The position numbers were made by a program, and so were the translations under genes. Of a DNA stretch of 64,000 nt, positions 1 to 10,934 are shown in pieces. A model generated the notes under the pieces. It worked only from the letters and a program-made list of their open reading frames with translations. It was not told the DNA's origin and searched no databases. Position 1 is the first letter of the stretch. Each line of letters starts with the position of its first letter. Source of the DNA: DASUNQ01 sp044866775 (GTDB taxonomy: Bacteria; Acidobacteriota; Thermoanaerobaculia; Multivoradales; UBA5704); the NCBI GenBank assembly GCA_044866775.1, contig JBIOUG010000174.1:3438-67437 (forward strand), given 5' to 3'.

Positions 1-257
1 GCGTCATCGCAGCAGTCGAGCGCTTCGCCGCAACGGGCGAAGGAGACGTCGTGCGCTTGCGCCACCCCGATCCTCCCGAGTGGCGACTGCGCGTCGGCCT
101 CCGCGGCTATGCCCAGCGCTTCGAGCTGTTCGAGCAGATGCGCGAGCGCATGCAGAACGAGATCATCACGCACCTCTTCCGCTTCGAGCCGATCACCGAA
201 GAACAGATGGACGAGCAGCGCCGCCGCCGCGAGGCCCCGTCGCCCCGGTGCGCTTGA
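1..257 (+). pseudogene. RelE/ParE-type toxin fragment fused to a SecA C-terminal relic
   Basis: The frame is open from the window edge to a stop at 255-257. Its first ~30 codons resemble the middle of RelE/ParE toxins (ERFAATGEGDV, then PPEWRLRVG). From about position 105 the reading changes to LRGYAQR, FELFEQM and THLFRFEPITEEQ, which resembles the end of SecA; SecA's usual DPL..EYK segment between LRGYAQ and the FELF helix is missing. I read this as two gene scraps joined in one frame with a deletion inside the SecA part. The real start lies outside the window. The family assignments are from memory of conserved SecA and RelE motifs, without a database search. A short chimeric gene that is still translated cannot be excluded. 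Confidence 0.5.
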
Positions 258-290
258 AGTTCTCCGTCCCCGCCAGTCCCCCGGCAATCG

Positions 291-448
291 CTGCGGCGCG
301 CCCTCCTCCACCGTTTCCCGTACGCTGTCTACTTCGTCCTCAAGCAGAACCGGAGCGTCGTGGTGCTGATCGTCGTCCATCAACGCCGGCGCCCAGCGAA
401 TGGAAGAGGCGGGCACGCGCCGAGGCAAGCCGCGAAGGCCGCCGATAG
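291..448 (+). pseudogene. ParE-family toxin C-terminal relic, frameshifted
   Basis: Codons from 291 read LRRALLHRFPYAVYFVL, then VVVLIVVHQRRRP, the typical ending of ParE toxins (RFPY..YF....VVVLAVLHQRRDP..W). The expected final SEWKRR is present at 395-412 but in another frame, so one indel near 390-394 breaks the gene. The 5' part and start codon are absent, and a stop at 255-257 lies upstream in the same frame. No antitoxin gene is visible beside it. Together with the relic at 1-257 this marks a small graveyard of toxin-antitoxin genes. Confidence 0.5.
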
Positions 449-480
449 AGAAAAGCGCGCGCGGAGCTGGGGGTATTTAG

Positions 481-531
481 GGGCGGAGGTTGTGTCCGCC
501 CGCGAGGGGGGCAGACAAGCTGCCCCCCTCG
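481..531 (-). terminator. Tandem GC-rich hairpins downstream of the DUF1579 gene
   Basis: Two adjacent perfect hairpins: 481-487 pairs with 495-501 (7 bp), and 503-514 pairs with 520-531 (12 bp, 5-nt loop ACAAG). They lie 32 bp beyond the stop of the leftward DUF1579 gene. There is no clear U-tract, so termination is an inference from position and stem strength. Confidence 0.45.
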
Positions 532-562
532 ATGAGCGGGGAGAAGGCGCTGGCGCGCCGGT

Positions 563-1192
563 CTACTTCTTCCGCGTGTAGACCAGCTCCATCGACTTGA
601 ATTCCTTGCCGTCGGGGCCCTTGTCGAAGGCCTCCATGACCTCCTTGTCGGCGCCCTCTTCGCGCGAGACCATGCGGGTCTCGCGGGTCTCGCCGGTCAT
701 CGGGTCGGTGTAGGTGCTCTTGAAGGTGCAGTTGCCCTTCTCGTCGCACTGGCCGGCGCTGAGCATGACGCCGGTCGTCATGCTGTCGTTCCAGGTGCCC
801 CAGAACTCCTGCTTGACGTTGTCGTAGCCGGTCATGCCGTGACCTTCGAACGGCTGGCCCATCATCTCGCTCTTGACCGTCTCGGTGAGCACGCGGCCAC
901 CCAGCGCGGAGGTGCGCTCGACGGTGCCGGACACCTCGGTCGGCGGCGCGGATGGGTTCATCCCCATCCAGAACTTGCCGGTGAAGGTCCAGCTCCCGGC
1001 CTTCTTCGCCAGCCACTGGTGCTGCTTGCCGGGGGTGCCTGCCTTCTCCATCGCCGCCCACATCGCCTTCTCCTGCTCGGACATCTGAGGGGCCTGGCCC
1101 CCGGTCTCCTGCGCCGCGAGCGAACCACAGGCCGCCAAGCCGACGCTCAGGGCCACCGCCGCCGCCCTCGCCATCACACTCTTCATCTCCAT
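563..1192 (-). CDS. Secreted DUF1579-family protein
   Basis: About 209 residues. The ATG at 1192 is chosen because GAGAAAGGAG lies 8 nt upstream; an in-frame ATG at 1231 lacks such a site. A signal peptide covers residues ~1-27 (MKSVMARAAAVALSVGLAA, then CGSLAAQ; the Cys could be a lipidation site). The mature part (W..KKAGSWTFTGKFW, GGRVLTET, GYDNVKQEFWGTWNDSM) matches the DUF1579 beta-barrel-like family of unknown function, often exported in Acidobacteriota and Planctomycetes. It is transcribed divergently from guaB with ~100 bp between starts, and ends before a strong double hairpin. Probably periplasmic; no enzymatic role can be assigned. Confidence 0.85.
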   Translation of the reverse strand: MEMKSVMARAAAVALSVGLAACGSLAAQETGGQAPQMSEQEKAMWAAMEKAGTPGKQHQWLAKKAGSWTFTGKFWMGMNPSAPPTEVSGTVERTSALGGRVLTETVKSEMMGQPFEGHGMTGYDNVKQEFWGTWNDSMTTGVMLSAGQCDEKGNCTFKSTYTDPMTGETRETRMVSREEGADKEVMEAFDKGPDGKEFKSMELVYTRKK

Positions 1193-1291
1193 GGGACTCT
1201 CCTTTCTCGTACCGCGTCGATAGGCAGCCATCCTACCACTTACGCCGTCGTTACGCTAGACTCCAATCTGCTATCCTCTGCGCCCAATTCC

Positions 1292-2836
<1,545 letters not shown>

Positions 2837-2918
2837 GTTGATCGCGACCGTCGGAGCTGATCGGACGTTCGAGTGGCTGCCATCTTTACTGCGTTGATCC
2901 GATCTCCCTCACCCCTGG

Positions 2919-2942
2919 CCCCTCTCCCACATGGGAGAGGGG
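2919..2942. terminator. Perfect 10-bp hairpin between convergent guaB and histidine kinase
   Basis: CCCCTCTCCC at 2919-2928 pairs perfectly with GGGAGAGGGG at 2933-2942 around loop ACAT. It sits in the 157-bp gap between two converging genes, so it could terminate both. A hairpin of this style is also common as a dispersed REP-like repeat, so it may be a repeat copy. Only one copy is seen here. Confidence 0.45.
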
Positions 2943-2993
2943 GACGCCTGCCCCGCAGCAACCAGGACAGGCCTCTAGGCAAGACGGCCCATC

Positions 2994-5729
2994 TCAACTC
3001 GGCGGCCGGGCACTCTCCCTGATCGCCGATTCGAGCGTCCGCATGTCCACCGGCTTCGTCAGGTGCCGCTCGAAGCCGGCTTCGAGGCTCTGCCGCACGT
3101 CGTCGTCCATGCCGTAGCCGGAGAGCGCGATGCCGCGCAGGCCGTAGCGGCCGGCCAGCTCGCGCATCAGGTCGCAGCCGTTGCCGTCCGGCAGGCCGAG
3201 GTCGCTCACCACCAGGTCGAAGGGCCCGCCGTTGGCGGGCTCCGCCGCTTCCGCCGCGGCGGCCTCGGACGCCGCCGCCTCCGCCGCGGCGAGGGCCTCC
3301 TCGACGCTCCCCGCCACCGTCACCTGATGGCCGGCGACGCGCAGCAGGTCGGCCATGGCATCGGCGGTGTCGGCATGGTCCTCGACCAGCAGCACGTGGA
3401 GCGGCCGGGAGAGGCGCGGTCCGCCCATGGTCTCCTCGCCGTCGAACGCCGGCACGCCGGCGGCGGCGCCCGCCGGCAGCCGCGCCGGCAGGCGCACCGT
3501 GAACGTGGCGCCGCGGCCCCTTCCCTCGCTCTCCGCGGTCAGCGTGCCGCCGTGCAGCTCGACGATGGCGCGGCTGATCGCCAGCCCCAGACCGAGGCCG
3601 CCGTAGCGGCGGGTGATCTTCTGCTGACCCTGCTCGAAGGCGTCGAAGATGCGCGGCAGCAGCTCCGGGTCGATGCCGATGCCGGTGTCGTCGACCTCGA
3701 CCACCAGCCAGCGGTCGGGCGACCCCGTCTCGCCCTCGTTGCGCGAGCGGACGCGCACCACGCCGCCCTCGGGCGTGAACTTGACGGCGTTCTTGAGCAG
3801 GTTCCAGAAGACCTGCGACAACCGCGAGCCGTCCGCCCACACCCGGTGGTCGTCGGCGGTCAGCTCGGTCACCAGGCGCAGTCCCTTGTCCTCGGTCTCC
3901 GGCGTGCGGCAGGCCTCGACCGCGTGCGCCAGCAGCGGCAGGACGTCGGCCACCTCGCGGTGGAGGTTGAGCTTGCCGCGCTCGATGCGGGTCAGGTCGA
4001 GGAGGTCGTCGATGAGCCGCGCCTCGAGCTCGGTGTTGCGGCGGACGGTGGCCAGGCGGTCGCGGGCGTCGGCCGGCAGGCGCCGGTCCTCCTCGAGCGC
4101 CGAGACCACGGCCAGAACAGGCGTCAGCGGCGTGCGCAGCTCGTGACTCAGGGTGGCGAGGAACTGGTCCTTGGCGGCGTTGGCCTGCTGCGTCGCCAGG
4201 TAGAGCCGGGCGTTCTGCACCGCGACGCCCGCCCGGCGCCCCAGCTCCTCGGCGAGGTCGAGGTCGCTCTCGTCGTAGGGCTTCGCGCCCGGTGAGGTGC
4301 GGCAGAAGGTGAGCGTGCCGAGCGGCCCTTCCGGCGTCGCCACCGGCACGGTGATCAGCGAATGGAACGCCAGGCTGGCGAGGAAGCGGTAGTGCTCGTC
4401 GCTCGCGGCGGCGTGGCGCAGCCACTGCCTGCTGACGACCGGCACCAGCTCCGCCCGCCCGGTGCGCAGCACGCGCGCCACCGGATGGTGGTCGGCGCCC
4501 GGCGCCGGCAGGAAGCGCCACATCTGCTCGAGCTCCTGCTGGCGGGCGGGGTCGCGGTGCGCCCAGGCGACGCGCTCGATCTCGCCGCTCTCGCCGGCGA
4601 GGTCGAAGAGGCAGAAGTCGGCGATCGTGTCGACGGCCAGCCGGGCGACGTTGCGCAGCGTCTCGTCGTAGTCGAGGCTGCCGGCGAGGAGCGTGCCGGC
4701 CTGGGCGAGGAAGTGGAGCGACCGCTCGGCGCGCTTGCGGTCGGTGACGTCGACGACCGTCCCCGCCATCCGCCGCGGCTGGCCGGCCGCCTGCGAGAAC
4801 GAGCGGCCGGAGCCGGCGAGCCAGCGCACCGCGCCGTCCGGCCGCACGACGCGGAACTCGCGCTGCAGCTCGCCGCCGCGCGCCATCGCCGTGTCGAGGC
4901 TCTCACGCACGCCGTCGCGGTCGTCCGGATGGACGAGCCCGAGGAGCTGCGGCAGGGTGGCGGCCGCATCCTGCGGATCGACCCCGAGGAGCCTCCCCGC
5001 CTGCTCGGACCAGGCGAGGCGGCGCGCCGCGCCGTCCCAGCGCCAGGCGGCCGATCCCGATGCCTCGAGCGCCTGGTTGAGGACCGTCGTGGCATCGGCG
5101 AGCTGCCGGCGGCTGCGCCGGGTCAGCCAGAGCGCCAGCGGCAGCAGCCCGAACAGCAGCAGCCCGGCGCCGCCGCTGACGAACGCCACCGCCTGGCGGC
5201 CCGCGTCGGCGGTCTCCAGCCGCCGGCGCAGGGCGCCGCGCTCCTCCGCGCGCACCGCGTCGGCGAGGCTGCGGATGGCGGCCATCTCCTCCGCCGCGCG
5301 GCCGCTCAGCAGGACCATGGTACGCGGCGCGAGGTGCTCCTGCCGCTGCCGGATCCCGCCCTCCAGCGCCCGCAGCCGGCGGCCGACGGCGCGCTCGAGG
5401 CGCGCGATCCGGCGCTGCTGCTCCCAGCTCTCCGAGGCGTTCTGGCGCAGGCGCCGGGCCGCCTCCCGGGTCGCGGTCGCGGCCGTGCGCGCGTGCCGCA
5501 GGTCCTCATCGGTGCCGTAGAGGAGGAAGCTCTGCTGCGCGTCCTCCGCGTCGCGCAGGTTGTAGAGCAGCCCGTCGAGCGCTCCCGTCACCTGCTCGTG
5601 CTGGGCCCAGGCCTCGATCCGGCTAGGGCTGACGGCTCCCACCAGCGCGCCGAGACCGAAGGCCGCGAGCGCCCCCAGCAGTGCCAGGAGGGGCCAGATG
5701 GACTGCCATTTCGCGCTCTGTACCGGCAT
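2994..5729 (-). CDS. Membrane hybrid sensor histidine kinase (CHASE3-PAS-GAF-HisKA-HATPase-REC)
   Basis: 911 residues. Two membrane segments (~10-32 and ~178-200) bracket a helical CHASE3-like periplasmic sensor. A PAS domain (~215-335) and a GAF domain (~340-510) follow. The phospho-acceptor helix has SHELRTPLTP (~530). The HATPase part shows NLLKNAVKFT (N box), DTGIGI (G1) and GGLGLGLAIS (G2). A C-terminal receiver (VLLVEDHADTADAM, phospho-Asp in DLVVSDLGLPDG, LTKPVD) completes a hybrid kinase. The receiver has an Ala/Glu-rich insertion between helix 2 and the phospho-Asp strand. No output regulator is adjacent, so it looks orphan; signal and partner are unknown. It is divergent from the ABC ATPase gene at 5842. 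No convincing ribosome site precedes the ATG at 5729. Confidence 0.9.
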   Translation of the reverse strand: MPVQSAKWQSIWPLLALLGALAAFGLGALVGAVSPSRIEAWAQHEQVTGALDGLLYNLRDAEDAQQSFLLYGTDEDLRHARTAATATREAARRLRQNASESWEQQRRIARLERAVGRRLRALEGGIRQRQEHLAPRTMVLLSGRAAEEMAAIRSLADAVRAEERGALRRRLETADAGRQAVAFVSGGAGLLLFGLLPLALWLTRRSRRQLADATTVLNQALEASGSAAWRWDGAARRLAWSEQAGRLLGVDPQDAAATLPQLLGLVHPDDRDGVRESLDTAMARGGELQREFRVVRPDGAVRWLAGSGRSFSQAAGQPRRMAGTVVDVTDRKRAERSLHFLAQAGTLLAGSLDYDETLRNVARLAVDTIADFCLFDLAGESGEIERVAWAHRDPARQQELEQMWRFLPAPGADHHPVARVLRTGRAELVPVVSRQWLRHAAASDEHYRFLASLAFHSLITVPVATPEGPLGTLTFCRTSPGAKPYDESDLDLAEELGRRAGVAVQNARLYLATQQANAAKDQFLATLSHELRTPLTPVLAVVSALEEDRRLPADARDRLATVRRNTELEARLIDDLLDLTRIERGKLNLHREVADVLPLLAHAVEACRTPETEDKGLRLVTELTADDHRVWADGSRLSQVFWNLLKNAVKFTPEGGVVRVRSRNEGETGSPDRWLVVEVDDTGIGIDPELLPRIFDAFEQGQQKITRRYGGLGLGLAISRAIVELHGGTLTAESEGRGRGATFTVRLPARLPAGAAAGVPAFDGEETMGGPRLSRPLHVLLVEDHADTADAMADLLRVAGHQVTVAGSVEEALAAAEAAASEAAAAEAAEPANGGPFDLVVSDLGLPDGNGCDLMRELAGRYGLRGIALSGYGMDDDVRQSLEAGFERHLTKPVDMRTLESAIRESARPPS

Positions 5730-5841
5730 CCGAGACTACGTCCGAGCAAGCCGCATGACACACAAAGACCCGTGCCCCACCGGTCATGCAAAATCCCCAC
5801 CAGTCGGGGGTCGGACGCCGCGCAGTCTAGGATGCCCCGCC

Positions 5842-6534
5842 ATGCAGACGCCGCCGTCCCCGCCGCTGGTCGAGCTACGCGCCCTGACGCGCACCTTCTA
5901 CGAAGGCGGGCGCGAGCGGGTCGTGCTGCGCGAGGCCTCGGCGGCCATCCATAAGGGCGAGCTGGCGGTGGTGGTCGGCAAGAGCGGATCGGGGAAGTCG
6001 ACGCTCCTCAACCTGGTCGCCGGGATCGACCTCCCCACCGCCGGCGATGTCGTGGTCGACGGTGTCACCTTGACGCGCCAGGGTGACCGGGAGCGCACGC
6101 TCTTCCGCCGCCGTCACGTCGGCTTCGTCTTCCAGTTCTTCAACCTGATCCCCACCCTGACCGTGGCGGAGAACCTCCTCCTGCCGCTCGAGCTCCAGGG
6201 CCGGGTCGCCCCGGAGCGCCGGCGCGCCGCCCTCGCGCTCCTCGACGAGGTGGGGCTTGCCGACCGCGCCGGCGCCTTCCCCGACCGGCTCTCGGGCGGC
6301 GAGCAGCAGCGGGTGGCCGTGGCGCGGGCGCTCGTGCACGACCCGCTGCTGGTCCTGGCCGACGAGCCGACCGGCAACCTCGACCTCGAGACCGGCCTCG
6401 CCGTCCTCCAGCTCCTCGACCGGCTGACGCGGCGAACAGGTAGGACGCTGCTCATGGCCACGCACAGCCCGGAGGTCGTGGGGATCGCGGACCGGGTGTT
6501 CCACATCGCCGAGGGGCGGCTGGTGGAAGGGTGA
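5842..6534 (+). CDS. ABC transporter ATP-binding protein (LolD/MacB/AttE type)
   Basis: 230 residues, a complete ATPase of the MacB/LolD class. Walker A GKSGSGKST, Q-loop FQFFNLIPTLTV, signature LSGGEQQRVAVARAL, Walker B VLADEPTGNLD and the H-loop MATHS are intact. The ATG at 5842 is preferred over the longer open frame because family similarity begins at LVELRAL; AGGA lies ~10 nt before it. Its stop overlaps the GTG of the FtsX-type permease by 4 nt (GTGA), so the two are translationally coupled. With the AttH-like gene at 13078 this resembles the attEFGH set of proteobacteria, which suggests lipid or lipoprotein handling at the envelope. The substrate cannot be named from sequence. Confidence 0.93.
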   Translation: MQTPPSPPLVELRALTRTFYEGGRERVVLREASAAIHKGELAVVVGKSGSGKSTLLNLVAGIDLPTAGDVVVDGVTLTRQGDRERTLFRRRHVGFVFQFFNLIPTLTVAENLLLPLELQGRVAPERRRAALALLDEVGLADRAGAFPDRLSGGEQQRVAVARALVHDPLLVLADEPTGNLDLETGLAVLQLLDRLTRRTGRTLLMATHSPEVVGIADRVFHIAEGRLVEG

Positions 6535-9098
6535 GCCATCTTCTCTGGCGCTCCGCGCTGCGCAACCTGCCTCGCCACCCGTGGCAGCTCGGGCTCTCGC
6601 TGCTCGGCGTGGCGCTGGGCGTCGCCGTGGTCGTGGCGATCGACCTCGCGAACGCCAGCGCCGTCCGCGCCTTGACGCTCTCGACCGAGGCTGTCGCCGG
6701 GCGGGCCACGCATCAGGTCACGGGCGGCCCGCGTGGGCTACCGGACGATGTCTATCGGCGCCTCGTGCTCGCGGCAGGCGTTGACGCCGCGGCCCCGGTC
6801 GTCGAGGACTGGGTCACGGTGCTTCCACCAAGCTCCCAACCACCACACACCCTCCACCTCTTCGGCGTCGACCCCTTCGCCGAGGCCCCCTTCCGCGCCT
6901 ACCTCTCCGCCGGCGGCGGCGCCGACCTGCGCGCCTTCCTCACCCGCCCGGGAGCCGCCGTCCTCACCGCCGAGCGGGCGGGCGAGCTGGCGCTCGCGCC
7001 GGGCGACGCCTTCACCGTGCTCGCCGGCGGCCGCCCCCGCCGCCTCGAGCTGATCGGCGTCCTCGAGCCCGCCGATCCGACCGCCGCCCGCGCCCTCGCC
7101 AATCTGCTCCTGGTCGACGTCGCGACGGCGCAGGAGCTGCTGGGCCGCGTCGGGCGGCTCGACCGCATCGACCTCCGCCTCCCCGACGGCGCCGCGGGCG
7201 ACGCCCTTCTCGCCCGCTTACGGCGCCTTCTGCCGCCGCCGGCGGAGGTCGCCCCGGCCGCGGCGCGGGCGGCGCGCACGGCGGCGATGACGCGCGCCTT
7301 CCGCGTCAACTTGACCGCCCTCTCGCTCCTCGCACTCGTCTGCGGCGTCTTCCTGATCTACAACACGATCACCTTCGCGGTCGTCCAGCGGCGGACGCTG
7401 CTCGGCACCCTGCGCGCGCTCGGGGTGACGCGGCGCGAAGTCCTCGGGCTGGTGCTCGGCGAGGCGCTGCTGCTCGGCGCCGCCGGCACGGCCGCCGGGC
7501 TCGCCGCCGGCGTCGTGCTCGGCCAGGGGCTGGTGCGCCTGGTGACGCGCACCATCAACGACCTCTACTTCGTGCTCGAGGTGCGCGGCCTCGAGCTGCC
7601 GCCGTGGACGCTCGCCAAGGGAGCGGCGCTCGGACTCGCGGCGACGCTGCTCGCCGCTCTCGCCCCGGCGCGCGAGGCCGCCATGGCGCCGCCGCGCGCC
7701 GTCCTCACCCGCTCGTTCTTGGAGAGTGCCGCCCGCCGCGCGCTGCCGCGGGCCACCGCCGCCGGGCTGGCGCTGCTGGCGGCGGGGGCCGTCCTCCTCG
7801 CCGTTCCGGCGCCGCTCGCCGTCGCCTTCGTCGGCCTCCTGGCGCTGGTCCTCGGCGCCGCCCTCCTCGCTCCCGGCGTCACCGTCCTGCTGATGCGCGC
7901 CCTGCGCCGGCCCATGGCCGCCGTCTTCGGCCCGCTCGGCCGGATGGCCGCCGGCGGCGTGGTGGCGACCTTGTCGCGCACCGGCGTCGCCGCGGCGGCG
8001 CTGGTCGTCGCCGTGGCCGTGGCGGTGGGCGTCGGGGCGATGATCGGCAGCTTCCGCTCGACCGTCGTGCGCTGGCTCGGGGCGCAGCTCACCGCCGACC
8101 TCTATGTCGCCGCCGCCGGCCGGCCGGGCACGCCGCTCGACCCGGCGCTCGCCGCCCGCGCCGCCGCTCTCCCCGGCGTCGAGCGGGTGGACGCCATCCG
8201 TCGCGCCGAGGTGGCCTCGGCGCTCGGACCGTTACGGGTGATGGCCGTCGATCTCGCGCCGGACGGGAGCCCGCCGCACGGGCCGTCGCGCCTGCGCACC
8301 GCCTTCGCGCTGCGCGCCGGGCGCGCGGGCGCGGCCTGGCCGCGCGTCGAGGCCGGGCAGGCGGTGCTGGTGTCCGAGCCCCTCGCCCGCCGCACCGGCC
8401 TCGGCGTCGGCTCGCGCCTCCGCCTTCGCACCGCAACGGGGCGACGCGACCTGCCGGTGGCCGGTGTCTTCTACGACTACGCCTACGAGGAGGGCGTGGT
8501 CCTCATGACGCTCGACCTCTACCGCCGGCTGTGGCGCGACCCGCTGCTCTCCGGCGTCTCGCTCCACCTGGCGCCGGCGGCGGACGCGGCGGCGGTCGAG
8601 CGCGCCCTGCGCCGCGCCGCCGGCCCCACGCTGCCGCTCGCCGTCACCCCGAACCGCGAGCTGCGCCGCCGCTCGCTCGAGATCTTCGACCGCACCTTCC
8701 GCATCACCGGCGTCCTCCGCCTCCTCGCCGGCCTGGTGGCCTTCATCGGCGTCCTCGCGGCCCTCATGGCTTTGCAGCTCGAGCGCCAGCGCGAGATCGC
8801 CGTGCTGCGCGCCAACGGCCTGACGCGCGGCCAGGTCTGGCAGCTCGTCACCTCCCAGACCGGCCTCCTCGGCCTCGCCGCCGGCCTCCTCTCGCTGCCC
8901 CTCGGCCTGGCGCTGGCGGCGATCATGGTCTACGTCATCAACCGCCGCTCCTTCGGCTGGACGATCGACCTCGACCTCACCGCCGCCCTCGTGGTCGAGC
9001 CGCTGGCGCTCGCCGTCGGCGCCGCCCTCCTCGCCGGCCTCTACCCGGCCTGGCGCATGGCCCGCGCGCTGCCGGCCGAGGCGCTGCGGGAGGAGTGA
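6531..9098 (+). CDS. FtsX-type ABC transporter permease (AttFG-like)
   Basis: 855 residues beginning with GTG at 6531, overlapping the ATPase stop. An N-terminal membrane helix (~12-32) is followed by a periplasmic MacB-type domain (~40-255). A three-helix FtsX core follows (~260-375, with RRTLLGTLRALGVTRREV), then two further helices (~400-450), a second periplasmic domain and a second FtsX core (~725-850, with RQREIAVLRANGLTRGQV). This duplicated layout is that of the large single-chain permeases which serve both transmembrane subunits. The partner ATPase is the upstream gene. It ends only 15 bp from the convergent end of the ABC exporter gene. Confidence 0.92.
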   Translation: MSHLLWRSALRNLPRHPWQLGLSLLGVALGVAVVVAIDLANASAVRALTLSTEAVAGRATHQVTGGPRGLPDDVYRRLVLAAGVDAAAPVVEDWVTVLPPSSQPPHTLHLFGVDPFAEAPFRAYLSAGGGADLRAFLTRPGAAVLTAERAGELALAPGDAFTVLAGGRPRRLELIGVLEPADPTAARALANLLLVDVATAQELLGRVGRLDRIDLRLPDGAAGDALLARLRRLLPPPAEVAPAAARAARTAAMTRAFRVNLTALSLLALVCGVFLIYNTITFAVVQRRTLLGTLRALGVTRREVLGLVLGEALLLGAAGTAAGLAAGVVLGQGLVRLVTRTINDLYFVLEVRGLELPPWTLAKGAALGLAATLLAALAPAREAAMAPPRAVLTRSFLESAARRALPRATAAGLALLAAGAVLLAVPAPLAVAFVGLLALVLGAALLAPGVTVLLMRALRRPMAAVFGPLGRMAAGGVVATLSRTGVAAAALVVAVAVAVGVGAMIGSFRSTVVRWLGAQLTADLYVAAAGRPGTPLDPALAARAAALPGVERVDAIRRAEVASALGPLRVMAVDLAPDGSPPHGPSRLRTAFALRAGRAGAAWPRVEAGQAVLVSEPLARRTGLGVGSRLRLRTATGRRDLPVAGVFYDYAYEEGVVLMTLDLYRRLWRDPLLSGVSLHLAPAADAAAVERALRRAAGPTLPLAVTPNRELRRRSLEIFDRTFRITGVLRLLAGLVAFIGVLAALMALQLERQREIAVLRANGLTRGQVWQLVTSQTGLLGLAAGLLSLPLGLALAAIMVYVINRRSFGWTIDLDLTAALVVEPLALAVGAALLAGLYPAWRMARALPAEALREE

Positions 9099-9113
9099 GC
9101 GCGGGGCCGCGTT

Positions 9114-10934
9114 TCAGCGGTACGCGGCGGCCTGGATCCCGTACAGCTCGGCGTATTGCCCGCCCTCGGCCATGAGCTCGTCGTGGGTGCCGAACTCGAC
9201 GAGGCGGGCGCCGTCGAGGACGACGATGAGGTCCGCCATGCGCACGGTGGAGAAACGGTGGGAGACGAGGATCGTGATGCGCCCATCCTCGCCGTCGTCG
9301 CCGCGGCGGGCGGCGGCGGCGTAGCGCTCGAACAGCGCGTGCTCGGTCTCGGCGTCCAGCGCCGCGGTGGGCTCGTCGAGCACCAGCAGCAGCGGGCGGT
9401 CGCGCATGAAGCCGCGCGCGAGGGCGAGCTTCTGCCACTGGCCGAACGACACCTCGACGCCCCCCGGCCAGGTGGGGCCGAGCTGCGTCTCGAGGCCCGA
9501 CGCCAGGCCCGCGACGACGTCGCCGGCGCCGGCGCGGTCGACGGCCGCGACCACGGCGGGCTCGTCGTCCAGCCGCGGCACGTCGCCGACCCCGACGGTC
9601 TGACGCGCCAGGAGCTCGAAGCGGAAGAAGTCCTGGAAGGCTCCGGCCAGACGCGCGCGCCAGGCGTCGGCGGGCATGCGGGCGAGCGGCGCGCCGTCGA
9701 CGAGGATGGCGCCCGACGTCGGCTCGTACAGCTTGGCGAGCAGCTTCACCAGGGTCGTCTTGCCGGCGCCGTTCTCGCCGACCACGGCCACCACCGTGCC
9801 GGCGGGCAGCGCCAGCGAGACGTCGTCGAGGACCAGGCGCGAGGTGCCCGGGTAGGCGAAGGACACGTGCTCGAGGCAGATGCCCTGACGCAGGACCGGC
9901 GGCACCGGGAGATCGGCCGCGGCGGCGACCGACGCCGCGTAGTCCTCGAGCCAGGCGAGGCGCCTGGAGCCGTCCATCCAGAAGCCGCGCAGGAAGCCGA
10001 TCTCGCCGACGGTGGCGCCGACGTAGGACGACAGGCGCGACCCGGCGGCCAGCACGAGCAGCACGGCGCCCGGCGGCGCGGCGAGTCGCCACGCCACGAA
10101 CACCACGGCGCCGACGTAGGCGCCGCCGAACACGGCCCACGCCAGCGTGTACCAGGCGGCGGAGCCCCACCGCGCCGGCGCCACCAGCCCGTACCAGCGC
10201 TCCCACGCCGCACGGCGCCGGCCTACCAGGCGATCGCCGATGCCGATGACCCGCACTTCCTTGCCCGGCGGCGCGGTGGTGGCGAGCGTGAACAGGTGCC
10301 GCGCCAGCCGGCTCGACTGGGCGCCGCGCTCCTGGGCCACGCGCTCGACCGCCGGCCGCCACGTCGAGGTGAGCACGGTGGGCAGGGCGAAGACCGCGAG
10401 CAGCACGAGCGCCGGGTGGATCGACATCAGCAGCGCCACCGTCACCCCGAGCCGCAGGATCCAGCCGCAGGTCGAGAACAGCGACATGTACATGTGGTCG
10501 AGCACGAACACCTGGTCGCGGAGCATGGCGAGCCGGTCGAGGTACTCGGGCCGCTCATGGTGGGCGATCGTCGCCACCGTCGCCTGGAGGCGGGCGACGT
10601 GCGCTTCGAGCGCGATCGTGACCTTGTCGCGGAAGCGCCGCTGCACCCGGGTGCTGACGGTGTTGAGGAACCACGTCCCGGCGGCCGAGACGCCCAGGCC
10701 GACGGCCGCCGCGCGCACCAGGCCGGGCGCGCCCTCGAGCAGGCCCTTGCCGAGCAGCGCCAGCCACAGCGCGAGCAGCGCATCCGGCAGCGCCGCGAGC
10801 TGCGACAGCGCGAAGGCGGCGACCATCAGCCGCGGTTCGTGGCGGAGGCCGAGCCTGCACAGGCGCCACATCGACGACAGCGCCGGCGGCAGGTCGTCGG
10901 CCTTCCGCGCCGCGTGCCTACGCGAGGACGTCAT
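9114..10934 (-). CDS. ABC exporter half-transporter with a non-canonical signature motif
   Basis: 606 residues: an N-terminal ABC type-I exporter membrane domain (~25-340) and a C-terminal ATPase (~360-600). Walker A is GENGAGKTT, Walker B LLLVLDEPTAALD with the catalytic Glu, and the H-loop is VSHRFSTV. The signature reads VEVSFGQWQ, where LSGGQ is expected. Its start overlaps the end of the upstream exporter gene by 17 nt, so the two are probably co-translated as a heterodimer with one degenerate ATP site, as in many asymmetric exporters. The spacing between Walker B and the H-loop is normal here, unlike in its partner. The substrate is unknown. Confidence 0.9.
   Translation of the reverse strand: MTSSRRHAARKADDLPPALSSMWRLCRLGLRHEPRLMVAAFALSQLAALPDALLALWLALLGKGLLEGAPGLVRAAAVGLGVSAAGTWFLNTVSTRVQRRFRDKVTIALEAHVARLQATVATIAHHERPEYLDRLAMLRDQVFVLDHMYMSLFSTCGWILRLGVTVALLMSIHPALVLLAVFALPTVLTSTWRPAVERVAQERGAQSSRLARHLFTLATTAPPGKEVRVIGIGDRLVGRRRAAWERWYGLVAPARWGSAAWYTLAWAVFGGAYVGAVVFVAWRLAAPPGAVLLVLAAGSRLSSYVGATVGEIGFLRGFWMDGSRRLAWLEDYAASVAAAADLPVPPVLRQGICLEHVSFAYPGTSRLVLDDVSLALPAGTVVAVVGENGAGKTTLVKLLAKLYEPTSGAILVDGAPLARMPADAWRARLAGAFQDFFRFELLARQTVGVGDVPRLDDEPAVVAAVDRAGAGDVVAGLASGLETQLGPTWPGGVEVSFGQWQKLALARGFMRDRPLLLVLDEPTAALDAETEHALFERYAAAARRGDDGEDGRITILVSHRFSTVRMADLIVVLDGARLVEFGTHDELMAEGGQYAELYGIQAAAYR

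Noticed and set aside
839..1291. Long N-terminal extension of guaB
   Set aside because: It runs antisense through the DUF1579 gene; IMPDH similarity begins at the ATG at 1292.
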